Source of the DNA: Thermoplasmata archaeon
Lineage (GTDB): Archaea; Thermoplasmatota; Thermoplasmata; Thermoplasmatales; Thermoplasmataceae
Assembly (NCBI GenBank): GCA_021850505.1
Contig: JAJZLW010000064.1
Span: 1-10,782, forward strand
Direction: 5' to 3'
DNA length: 10,782 nucleotides
Position numbers and translations under genes: made by a program. This document shows positions 1-6,138 of the stretch, one piece after another; positions within the stretch are counted from its first letter, which is position 1; each line of letters opens with the position of its first letter. The notes below the pieces were generated by a model. That model saw nothing but the letters and a program-made list of their open reading frames with translations. It did no database searches and was not told where the DNA came from.

Positions 1-1173
1 GCTTTCTGGCATCGAGCCGATCCCATGCTTCAGCCTCTCTTCTGCAGTCATATGATAGATATCCCGCTCCACTGGATCAGGCGGGTCAATCTTCCTGTTG
101 ATTCCGTCAAGGCCCATTGCGAGAATGACGGAAAACTGCAGATACGGATTTCCTGCAGGATCCGGGCATCTGAGTTCCATCCTCTTTCGGTTACCTACAC
201 CGGCTGGAACACGCACGAGGGCACTTCTATTTTTGTTGGCCCAGGAAATGTAAACAGGCGCTTCATATCCCGGGATAAGCCTCTTGTATGAGTTTACCCA
301 TGATGCCAGAACTGCAGATGCTTCACTGATGTGCGTCAGAATTCCTCCAAGATAATGCATTGCCATTTCACTCAGTCCGTACTTGGCTTTTTCGTCGTAG
401 AAATAATTATAGGATTCATCAAGGGCCATTATGCTCTGGTGAACGTGCATCCCGGATCCGTTAACGCCGTTGATTGGTTTTGGCATGAATGTTGCATAAT
501 AACCGTGCTTCTGGGCAATATTCTTTATTATGCTTTTGAGCATAGCAACCCGGTCCGCCATCATAAGGGCCTGTGCATATCTCAGGTCAATCTCATGCTG
601 CCCGAAGGCTACCTCATGGTGTGCCGCCTCAGGCTGATAACCAAGCTTGTGCAGCTCGTTCAGAATTTCCTGCCTGATCAGGCTCGCTCTGTCAAGCGGG
701 GTGTTGTCAAAATAACCGCCGAAATCCACGGGTTCATTCGTCGGGTTGCCATGCTCGTCATATTTGAACAGGAAAAACTCGAACTCCGGCCCGACAAAAA
801 AGTCCTTTTTTTCTTTGTTGAGCTTCTGCAGCAATGTTTTCAGGATATATCTTGGATCGCCCGGGAACTGGTCACCGTCTGGCGTGTGTATATCACAAAT
901 GAATCTTGCAACCCGAAAGCGGTCGTTATCCTCCGGCAGTATAGTGAATGTGGATATGTCCGGCACAGCCCGCATGTCAGATTCCTCAATCTGGGCGTAT
1001 CCCGCTACGGAACTGCCATCAAATACAACCCCTTCTGTTACTGCGCTTTCAAATCGGTTTTTGGGCACAGTGAGGGTTTTTACAAAACCAAGGATATCAG
1101 TAAACTGCATCTGCAGAAATGACACCTTTTCAGCGTTAAGCGTTTCCATAATTCTTTTGACATGATCTTCCAT
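1..1173 (-). CDS. glnA: Glutamine synthetase, type I-alpha (3' end beyond window)
   Basis: ATP-dependent synthesis of glutamine from glutamate and ammonia, the main ammonia-assimilation step in the cytoplasm. The minus frame is open from ATG 1173 to base 1, giving 391 residues; about 50 C-terminal residues should lie outside the window, judging from the roughly 440-residue family. Visible motifs: beta-grasp N-domain ending in FDGSS (51-55), the metal-binding pair in GPEFEFF (128-134), HHEVAFGQHEID (185-196), the ATP signature MPKPINGVNGSGMHVH (230-245), the flexible catalytic loop PGYEAP (301-306, Glu304), NRSALVRVP (315-323) and MELRCPDPAGNPYL (332-345). The short link after residue 136 marks the I-alpha class, which lacks the insertion and adenylylation of the I-beta enzymes. 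An in-frame TAA lies just upstream, which fixes the start at 1173. Residue 61 is Gln where the Bacillus subtilis enzyme has the feedback residue Arg62. Family assignment is very secure. Confidence 0.96.
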   Translation of the reverse strand, partial: MEDHVKRIMETLNAEKVSFLQMQFTDILGFVKTLTVPKNRFESAVTEGVVFDGSSVAGYAQIEESDMRAVPDISTFTILPEDNDRFRVARFICDIHTPDGDQFPGDPRYILKTLLQKLNKEKKDFFVGPEFEFFLFKYDEHGNPTNEPVDFGGYFDNTPLDRASLIRQEILNELHKLGYQPEAAHHEVAFGQHEIDLRYAQALMMADRVAMLKSIIKNIAQKHGYYATFMPKPINGVNGSGMHVHQSIMALDESYNYFYDEKAKYGLSEMAMHYLGGILTHISEASAVLASWVNSYKRLIPGYEAPVYISWANKNRSALVRVPAGVGNRKRMELRCPDPAGNPYLQFSVILAMGLDGINRKIDPPDPVERDIYHMTAEERLKHGIGSMPES

Positions 1174-1193
1174 GGAAGCGGATTATCCTACCT

Positions 1194-1203
1194 GCATAAA
1201 TAG
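1194..1203 (-). promoter_or_regulatory. Putative TATA box of glnA
   Basis: The minus strand reads CTATTTATGC here, centred about 26 bases before the glnA ATG. That spacing would start the transcript at or next to the start codon, i.e. a leaderless mRNA. A T5 run on the minus strand at 1224-1228, just after the upstream unknown gene's stop, could end the preceding transcript. This suggests glnA is transcribed on its own. Inferred from spacing and composition only. Confidence 0.5.
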
Positions 1204-1236
1204 ATTTAGTTTTAATTTCGGCCAAAAAGTCTGTAA

Positions 1237-2073
1237 CTAGAAAAAGGAATCATAATCATATAATGATGTTTTTGAGGCCTTTTCAACGTACCGGTAATAA
1301 CGGCGAATGAAGGCCCGTTCCGTCCGGGTACGGCTCCATGGGAAGCTTATTCTCGATGAGCCGGTTGCGATTCCAATCTTTAGAAGAGTGTTTAAGAGCG
1401 ATGAGAAATCGGTGTTTATTGCATTCAGATCGCCGAAGATGCTGAAGGAGGATGCGATCCGCACAGCGTCCTCCAGAACTGCCGACTTATTATGCAGGCC
1501 ACGCCTGTTGAAGTTGAGTGTAAGGAAGTGAAGTTTGAGCAGTGGATTCATTTCTGGAAAATATGGATTCGGAAAATTGTCGAACGCAAGGTTATACCCA
1601 TCCTTGAGGGAATTTCCTAGCTGTCGGTCGAAGTGGTTTCCGGATGCAATACGAATGACTCCATTCAACTCGTCTATCTCCCATATTATTGAATTGTGAA
1701 GTGACTTTCCTATCTCTTTCAAAGCTGCCTTCCGGTCAGAAGACCTTATAACCAAAACCCGGTCGACTGTAGAATTGCGTTCGGGTTCAACATATGATCT
1801 TTCCAGGTGTTCAGGTATCCACTGTTCAATCGGAAGTATATTGGTTGGCGGCAGGACGTCTATAAGGAGGTGGTTCTGTTTTGAACCTCCATCAAGATCC
1901 CTGATGGCTGTGACATTAAACGTCGTTTTTCCCTGCCTTCCTATATTTGTAATATTATAGGATTGATCGGTTGGGAGTGATTGCAGCATTGAAACGACCA
2001 CTGTAAGAATCCGCTGTATCTCGCGATCTATGGCATATTCCCTGAATAAAGCGGCGCTCCTACTGCCTGTCAT
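1237..2073 (-). CDS. Protein of unknown function, second gene of an overlapping pair
   Basis: I do not recognise this 278-residue protein. ATG 2073 is preferred over the adjacent in-frame TTG at 2076. A purine-rich GGAAGG lies a few bases upstream as a possible ribosome binding site, inside the end of the preceding gene, with which it overlaps by 14 bases; translational coupling is therefore likely. There is no signal peptide, no membrane segment and no cysteine cluster, so it should be a soluble cytoplasmic protein. Residues about 104-145 alternate strand-helix-strand (VLVIRSSD, a helix, then IIWEIDELNGVIRI), suggesting a small alpha/beta domain. A basic stretch near 245-265 (WSRTRTERAFIRRYYRY) could contact nucleic acid, though this is a guess. 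The C-terminus is aromatic and acidic (YDYDSFF). It is probably specific to a narrow lineage, possibly a partner of the upstream protein. Confidence 0.8.
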   Translation of the reverse strand: MTGSRSAALFREYAIDREIQRILTVVVSMLQSLPTDQSYNITNIGRQGKTTFNVTAIRDLDGGSKQNHLLIDVLPPTNILPIEQWIPEHLERSYVEPERNSTVDRVLVIRSSDRKAALKEIGKSLHNSIIWEIDELNGVIRIASGNHFDRQLGNSLKDGYNLAFDNFPNPYFPEMNPLLKLHFLTLNFNRRGLHNKSAVLEDAVRIASSFSIFGDLNAINTDFSSLLNTLLKIGIATGSSRISFPWSRTRTERAFIRRYYRYVEKASKTSLYDYDSFF

Positions 2074-2965
2074 CAATCAACCTTCCTGCGTCATATAAAT
2101 TATCAATTACAGATGCAACGTTATCAAGAGAAGCGCTTGGAAGGGATATCAACTTAACAAAATCCTGTGATTTGGTGATCCTGCAGAATGGAGCTGAAAA
2201 CGTAGACTCAAAAACATAAAATGATGATCCAAGCACGCTTTCCTCAATCTTTCCACATAGGAAAGAACGGTTAACCAATTCCACTAACTTTTCGCCTGGA
2301 ATTCTCTCAGTTAATCTAAAAGTGACCGGTTTGATCTGCCCTGACCTGATTCCACTGGATGGACTTCTCTTTACCCTTTGGGCGATTATCCTATCGTTCA
2401 AAGACGAGATTATATCGATTATGTGTGTTGTCAAATCAAATATGAAACCTGAATGCGCATGTAAAGGGCCGTTGATGCGAAAATTAAGATCAGTGCTCAG
2501 ATCAACCCAGCCTTCTGAATTGGAGAGCCTCATTTCGTAGGGATAGATTTCGTTTATGATCGCATTCCTGATCTCATTAAGCAGGTAGCTCTGGCCAGTG
2601 TGATCAGGAGTTGATTTCAGTGAAATTGAACCGTTGCCTCCTGCCCTGAAACGTGATAGAAAATAACCGGAATGATTGGAGGCTGAAAGGATGCTGTCGA
2701 GGTTCCGATAACTGAAAAAGAGGAAATTCAGGTCGTTCCTGAAATATGATCTGAAGGTTTCATATTCAGATTTGTTGAACTTTGATACGACAAACCTGTA
2801 GTTTCCTGATACCGGGATAGATTTTATATCCAGATAATTTCCGGCAAGTATTTTTTTTGGAAAGAAGTTTTCAAATGTTCTGACCAGGGTTAATCTTGTG
2901 TGCGTATTCGATGAGGCGTCTGATGTCATCTGATCCAGAAGATCGACAAACTCGTTTTTCTCCAC
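2060..2965 (-). CDS. Protein of unknown function, first gene of an overlapping pair
   Basis: This 301-residue protein is not recognised. The start is GTG at 2965, the first start-type codon of the frame; the next candidate is the ATG at 2929 (residue 13). The sequence just before GTG reads GAGAG, so an AGGTG ribosome-binding-like motif overlaps the start codon itself. An A/T-rich box on the minus strand (about 2987-2998) sits about 30 bases upstream and could be its own promoter; alternatively it is co-transcribed from rpoK, whose stop is 38 bases away. The protein is soluble-looking: an N-terminal helical part, beta-rich stretches at about 38-110 (with a Gly/Ser-rich RAGGNGS turn), a His pair in LHAHSG near 168-173, and a basic linker RVKRSPSSGIRSG near 198-210. 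There is no catalytic motif I can defend. Its end overlaps the next gene, so the two are probably made together. Confidence 0.8.
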   Translation of the reverse strand: MEKNEFVDLLDQMTSDASSNTHTRLTLVRTFENFFPKKILAGNYLDIKSIPVSGNYRFVVSKFNKSEYETFRSYFRNDLNFLFFSYRNLDSILSASNHSGYFLSRFRAGGNGSISLKSTPDHTGQSYLLNEIRNAIINEIYPYEMRLSNSEGWVDLSTDLNFRINGPLHAHSGFIFDLTTHIIDIISSLNDRIIAQRVKRSPSSGIRSGQIKPVTFRLTERIPGEKLVELVNRSFLCGKIEESVLGSSFYVFESTFSAPFCRITKSQDFVKLISLPSASLDNVASVIDNLYDAGRLIDDRQ

Positions 2966-3003
2966 CTCTCAAGATAAGAGAATTGAATAAAAAATATTCC
3001 ATA

Positions 3004-3180
3004 CTATCTTTTTATAGTAATAGGAATAAGGTTATTCTCATATTCAAGCATAGCAATATCCACAGGATCTATCATTCCTTTCGGAACGTCAATAATAACA
3101 GGGGCTCCCATTGAAATCTGCAGTGCCCGAGCTCCAATAATCCTAGCTCTTTCAAATTTAGTAAGTTGCATATGGATCAT
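3004..3180 (-). CDS. rpoK: DNA-directed RNA polymerase subunit K (Rpb6/omega homologue)
   Basis: A 58-residue protein in the gap between metG and the unknown pair. It starts at ATG 3180; a second in-frame ATG at 3171 would give 55 residues. The core [20 protein letters not shown] and the tail [19 protein letters not shown] match the RpoK/Rpb6 family pattern (T-K-[FY]-E-[RK]-A-R-I-[IL]-G-x-R-A-x-Q-[IL]-[SA] ... E ... IP ... [RK]). The subunit clamps the largest polymerase subunit and helps the core enzyme assemble. Length is typical of the shortest archaeal forms, which lack the acidic N-terminal extension of eukaryotic Rpb6. A TATA-like box 26-36 bases upstream favours the 3180 start as near-leaderless. 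It lies 71 bases downstream of metG in the same direction and may also receive read-through from it. Confidence 0.93.
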   Translation of the reverse strand: MIHMQLTKFERARIIGARALQISMGAPVIIDVPKGMIDPVDIAMLEYENNLIPITIKR

Positions 3181-3205
3181 CAAAGCATGACGGTAGTAAA
3201 TGCGG

Positions 3206-3216
3206 CTATTTATATC
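3206..3216 (-). promoter_or_regulatory. Putative TATA box of rpoK
   Basis: The minus strand reads GATATAAATAG, centred about 31 bases before ATG 3180 and 40 before ATG 3171. The distance fits initiation within a few bases of the upper ATG, so it supports that start and an own promoter in the 71-base metG-rpoK gap. Based on composition and spacing only. Confidence 0.5.
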
Positions 3217-3251
3217 TTATTAGAGAAGAACAGCGAAATATCAATTCTTCG

Positions 3252-5366
3252 CTATTTTACTGTGGCGCCTTCGAGCACCTTCGACTCGGGATGCACGACG
3301 AGTGGACCAATATGCAAGAATTCCTTGCTTCCGTCCAAGAGAGCGAATACCTTCTGGTTCTCGCCCACTTTCAGACCCATTTTTTGAAGATCCTCTATTT
3401 CAACTGTGTGGGTGCCATTAAATCTGTATGGGCCGATCTCAACTTTTGTTCCGGGAGAGACACTGTCATCAACCGTGAGTGTCTTTGTTGAATTGCCATC
3501 GTCTGCAGCCAGCAGCATTCCCTGCGATTCTTTTCCCCTGAACCTTCCTTTTTTAAGGTTTGCAACCACTATTATTCTTCTGCCTGCCAGTTGATCTGGT
3601 GTGTAGTGTTTTCTCAGTCCGGCTACAAGCTGAATCCTTCTGTCCCCCAAAGAAACCTGGAGCACATAAAGCCTGTCCGCGTCGGGATGTTCTTCGACCT
3701 TTTCAATCAGGCCAACCGTAAGGTCAAGCGAATTGGGATTGACTTCTTTGAGCTCCAGCCTTTGGAATGGGACTTCGGCTTTTGATGGTGCGAATACCAC
3801 ATCTTCTCTCCTTAATGTTTCATACGCCTGCTTAATATCTCCTGCAAAACCAGAAATTCGAAGAGCTTTTTCTGCAGCTTCTGGTGTGTAAGGGTATATC
3901 ATAACCGTCAGAATCTGAAGCATACGCAGTGCTGTATAGAGCTTTCCCGCGCATTTTTTGAGATCCGATTTAATAAGCTTCCATGGTTCCGATCTATTAA
4001 CGTAGGAATTTGCCTCCTGGACCTGGTCTATCCATAGCTTGAGCGCCTTCTTGATTTCAACGGATTTAATTGTCTCAGTATATTCGTCAAATTTTGCAAG
4101 AAAACTGTCAAGAATGTCATGATCTTCCGGGTCGATCGATCTTGATGAAAGCTCAATTTTGTTTGACACCACAAAGCTGACTATTCTATGCAATAAGTTT
4201 CCATATTTCGAGATGAATTCTGAATTCACTTTTTCCTGCATTTCCTCCAAGCTGAAGTTGGAATCTCCATTTTCGGGAAGAATTGAGGCAAGATAATAAC
4301 GCACGTAATTACTATCCACCTTCGATGTTATGCTGTCAATAGAGAATCCAATGCCCCTGCTCTTGGAAAACTTCTCGCCGTTAAATTGCAGGTACTCATT
4401 GGCAGGAACATCATAAGGTAGGTTCAATCCACCTACACCCATTATAATGGCTGGCCATATGATAGTGTGAAAAGTGATGTTGTCTTTTCCCATGAAATAG
4501 TAAGCCTTCACATTTGGATCCTGCCAATAATCCTTCCAAAGATCCTTCTTCCCTCTTTGCAGGGAAAGTTCTTTCGCGAATGAAAGGTATCCCATCAGCG
4601 CCTCGATCCACACATATATTACCTTGTTCTCAAATCCCGTTATTGGTACAGGGATACCCCAGGACATGTCCCTGGTGGCAGGTCGTGGTTTCAGGCCTGC
4701 AGCTAAAAGACCTTTTGTGAACTCAAGTACATGCGGTTTCCAGTTTGTCCTGGAATTTATCCAGGATTCGAGCTTATCCTGGAATTTATCCAGACGGAAA
4801 AAAAGATGATCCGTTTCCCTGAATTCAGGCGCGTCTCCAGAAATTATGCATCTCGGGTCTATCAGATCCCTTGGATCAAGAATCCTGCCACATTCATCGC
4901 ACTGGTCCCCTCTTGCTCTCTTGTTTCCGCAATATGGACAGGTTCCTTCGATATACCTGTCTGGCATGAATTTCCCGCAGGTCGGGCAAAATGGAGAAAT
5001 CATTGTGGTTCTTTCGAGGTATCCATTATTGTATAACTGCCTGAATAGTTCTGAAGCGGTTTCATGATGAATGGGCGAGGTCGTTCTTGAAAAAATATCA
5101 AAGTTGATCTGCATGGCTGCAAGCGACTTTTCATGCTGCTGGTGATACCGATCCGCAATATCCTTTGGCGACACGTTTTCTGCTTCAGCCTGTATTGTTA
5201 TCGGAGTGCCATATTCATCGCTTCCGCAAACATATAAGACATCATATCCAGTAAGCCGTAGAGCCCTGACAAATATATCCGCCCCAAGGTTACTTCCGGC
5301 TATATGGCCAAGATGAAGTGGTGAATTCGCGTATGGTAAAGCGCAGTTTACTAGTATCTTTTCCAT
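3252..5366 (-). CDS. metG: Methionyl-tRNA synthetase with fused C-terminal tRNA-binding domain
   Basis: Charges tRNA-Met with methionine in the cytoplasm; 704 residues, close to other archaeal MetRS with the C-terminal fusion. Class I Rossmann signatures: HLGH (18-21, the HIGH motif) and KFSKS (332-336, the KMSKS motif). The connective peptide holds zinc knuckles: C127/C130, then C143/C146 and C156/C159 in the C-x2-C-x9-C-x2-C spacing of the common site. The partner of the first knuckle keeps C173 but has Ser176 where a fourth Cys is expected. The helical anticodon-binding domain spans about 370-520 and includes NRSEPWKL (457-464). Residues about 545-645 are an EMAPII/Trbp111-like OB fold (LDLTVGLIEKVEEHPDADRL), followed by a tail to 704. 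An A/T box 25-35 bases upstream supports ATG 5366. A pair of inverted repeats lies inside the coding sequence at 4748-4795. Confidence 0.97.
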   Translation of the reverse strand: MEKILVNCALPYANSPLHLGHIAGSNLGADIFVRALRLTGYDVLYVCGSDEYGTPITIQAEAENVSPKDIADRYHQQHEKSLAAMQINFDIFSRTTSPIHHETASELFRQLYNNGYLERTTMISPFCPTCGKFMPDRYIEGTCPYCGNKRARGDQCDECGRILDPRDLIDPRCIISGDAPEFRETDHLFFRLDKFQDKLESWINSRTNWKPHVLEFTKGLLAAGLKPRPATRDMSWGIPVPITGFENKVIYVWIEALMGYLSFAKELSLQRGKKDLWKDYWQDPNVKAYYFMGKDNITFHTIIWPAIIMGVGGLNLPYDVPANEYLQFNGEKFSKSRGIGFSIDSITSKVDSNYVRYYLASILPENGDSNFSLEEMQEKVNSEFISKYGNLLHRIVSFVVSNKIELSSRSIDPEDHDILDSFLAKFDEYTETIKSVEIKKALKLWIDQVQEANSYVNRSEPWKLIKSDLKKCAGKLYTALRMLQILTVMIYPYTPEAAEKALRISGFAGDIKQAYETLRREDVVFAPSKAEVPFQRLELKEVNPNSLDLTVGLIEKVEEHPDADRLYVLQVSLGDRRIQLVAGLRKHYTPDQLAGRRIIVVANLKKGRFRGKESQGMLLAADDGNSTKTLTVDDSVSPGTKVEIGPYRFNGTHTVEIEDLQKMGLKVGENQKVFALLDGSKEFLHIGPLVVHPESKVLEGATVK
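4748..4795. repeat. Tandem palindromic repeat inside metG
   Basis: A 17-base sequence occurs twice, exactly, at 4748-4764 and 4777-4793. The first copy, extended to 4766, is a perfect inverted repeat: TCCTGGA, a 5-base ATTTA loop, TCCAGGA. The second copy keeps the inner CTGGA/TCCAG arms. The stretch between them also pairs (CCAGGAT 4761-4767 with ATCCTGG 4776-4782), so the RNA could switch between two small hairpins and one central one. The copies are offset by 29 bases and are therefore read in different frames (LDKFQD and SWINSR of MetRS). Role unknown. Confidence 0.6.
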
Positions 5367-5390
5367 TGGGTTTATCTGTAATGCTTTGCA

Positions 5391-5401
5391 TTTAATATAT
5401 C
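5391..5401 (-). promoter_or_regulatory. Putative TATA box of metG
   Basis: The minus strand reads GATATATTAAA, centred about 30 bases before the metG ATG at 5366, in the 66-base gap after the repeat-protein gene. The spacing predicts a leaderless or near-leaderless metG transcript; no ribosome binding site is evident before the ATG. Based on composition and spacing. Confidence 0.5.
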
Positions 5402-5432
5402 TAACAGATCTGTTCTGTCTGGATTGATAAGA

Positions 5433-5990
5433 TCACTTCTGTATTTCAATAACCCTGTCTATTATCTCGCCAGCTTCTTTGCGGGTTAGCTCATCGGCTG
5501 TTTTTTTCCTGTACCTTCTGAAAAGATCTTCAACCGTTTTTCTGAATTTTTCATTTTCCAGGAGTTTTTCAATATACCTGATCTGTTTCATGGTAGCGGG
5601 ACTCATTGATCTCTCTTCTTTGGTTCCGGCTTTCGCTGTAAGAAGCCTGTCGATCAGTTGTGAGGCCTGGCTAACCGAAAGCTCCGAGATCCCTGTTATG
5701 CCCGTCTTACGCAGGTAATCCTCTGTTATTCGGATCCTCTCATCACCATCCTGCAGGCTTCTTATAAGTGTGGTCTGTTTCACCGTTGGAGAAGTCTTTG
5801 TCGAAGGTGTCTGTATTTTGTTGTCCTTTATTCTAGTAATAAGCCTAGACGCCTCCTGAAGCGTAAGGTCCTCGACAGTTTTCTTTTCTGTTTCTTTCAG
5901 GTACTTTTCTATAATTCTCTTACCATCTTTTGCATCAGAAAAGCGATCGATTAATTTTTTCTGTGCCGCTGAAATCTTTGAATTAGCCAT
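5433..5990 (-). CDS. Basic protein with three tandem ~50-residue helical repeats
   Basis: 185 residues from ATG 5990. An upstream in-frame ATG at 6035 would add 15 residues (LQNLILRHTCSKVC...) that fit no repeat and would start only about 16 bases from the nearest good TATA-like box, so 5990 is preferred. The protein is three copies of one module at residues about 7-55, 67-118 and 130-182, joined by Thr/Ser/Lys-rich linkers. Each copy runs: S-P/A, a Lys/Gln turn (QKKLI, KQTTLI, KQIRYI), a charged helix ending in [ED]-x-[YL]-[LF]-[KR], then L-[TS]-x-x-[EQ]-A-[SG]-x-[LI]-I-[TD]-R. This resembles small 'KQ...LI...LT..EAS.LID' helical modules seen in DNA-associated proteins of microbes and phages, but I cannot name the family. 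It is Lys/Arg-rich with no membrane segment. Divergent from the transporter. A nucleic-acid or scaffold role is inferred, not shown. Confidence 0.8.
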   Translation of the reverse strand: MANSKISAAQKKLIDRFSDAKDGKRIIEKYLKETEKKTVEDLTLQEASRLITRIKDNKIQTPSTKTSPTVKQTTLIRSLQDGDERIRITEDYLRKTGITGISELSVSQASQLIDRLLTAKAGTKEERSMSPATMKQIRYIEKLLENEKFRKTVEDLFRRYRKKTADELTRKEAGEIIDRVIEIQK

Positions 5991-6045
5991 GCAGACTTTA
6001 GAACATGTGTGTCGTAAGATTAAGTTTTGTAACATTAGAATCTAT

Positions 6046-6057
6046 CTAATATATAGG
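6046..6057 (-). promoter_or_regulatory. Putative TATA-like box for the repeat protein
   Basis: The minus strand reads CCTATATATTAG, centred about 61 bases before ATG 5990. This would give a leader of roughly 35 bases with no clear ribosome binding site. A weaker box (minus CTTAAT near 6020) would give a leaderless transcript. Which is used cannot be told from the sequence. The box overlaps an inverted repeat (ATTAGA 6034-6039, TCTAAT 6045-6050). Confidence 0.35.
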
Positions 6058-6100
6058 TATATTTATGACACTATATAGACATATATAATATTTGAATTAG

Positions 6101-6110
6101 ATTAATATTA
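6101..6110 (+). promoter_or_regulatory. Putative TATA box of the transporter gene
   Basis: ATTAATATTA is centred about 33 bases before ATG 6139. A second A/T-rich run, ATATATAATA at 6081-6090, is further off. The 148-base region 5991-6138 between the divergent start codons is strongly A/T-rich, and ATTAGA recurs at 6034-6039 and 6096-6101, which could be half-sites for a shared regulator. Confidence 0.4.
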
Positions 6111-6138
6111 TCTCACACACTTATTTGGCTGTAAGACT

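Noticed and set aside
331..1122. Long plus-strand open frame of 263 codons opposite glnA, plus others at 25-291 and 746-1165
   Set aside because: They lie entirely antisense to a clearly conserved glutamine synthetase; their translations show no family motif and are explained by the codon pattern of the real gene.
4748..4795. Tandem palindromes in metG considered as a mini CRISPR array or insertion site
   Set aside because: Only two copies with a 12-base spacer, inside an intact conserved gene. They do not fit an array or a target-site duplication with an element between.
4839..4988. Cysteine cluster of metG considered as an iron-sulfur or separate zinc-ribbon protein
   Set aside because: It is in frame between the HLGH and KFSKS motifs and is the known zinc-knuckle insertion of MetRS.
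5367..5432. Short gap between the repeat-protein gene and metG checked for a tRNA or small RNA
   Set aside because: No cloverleaf or T-loop consensus is seen; the stretch is explained by a TATA-like box and a short spacer.
5991..6035. Longer start (ATG 6035) for the triple-repeat protein
   Set aside because: The extra 15 residues are unrelated to the repeats, and the nearest good TATA-like box would be too close. ATG 5990 starts just before the first repeat.
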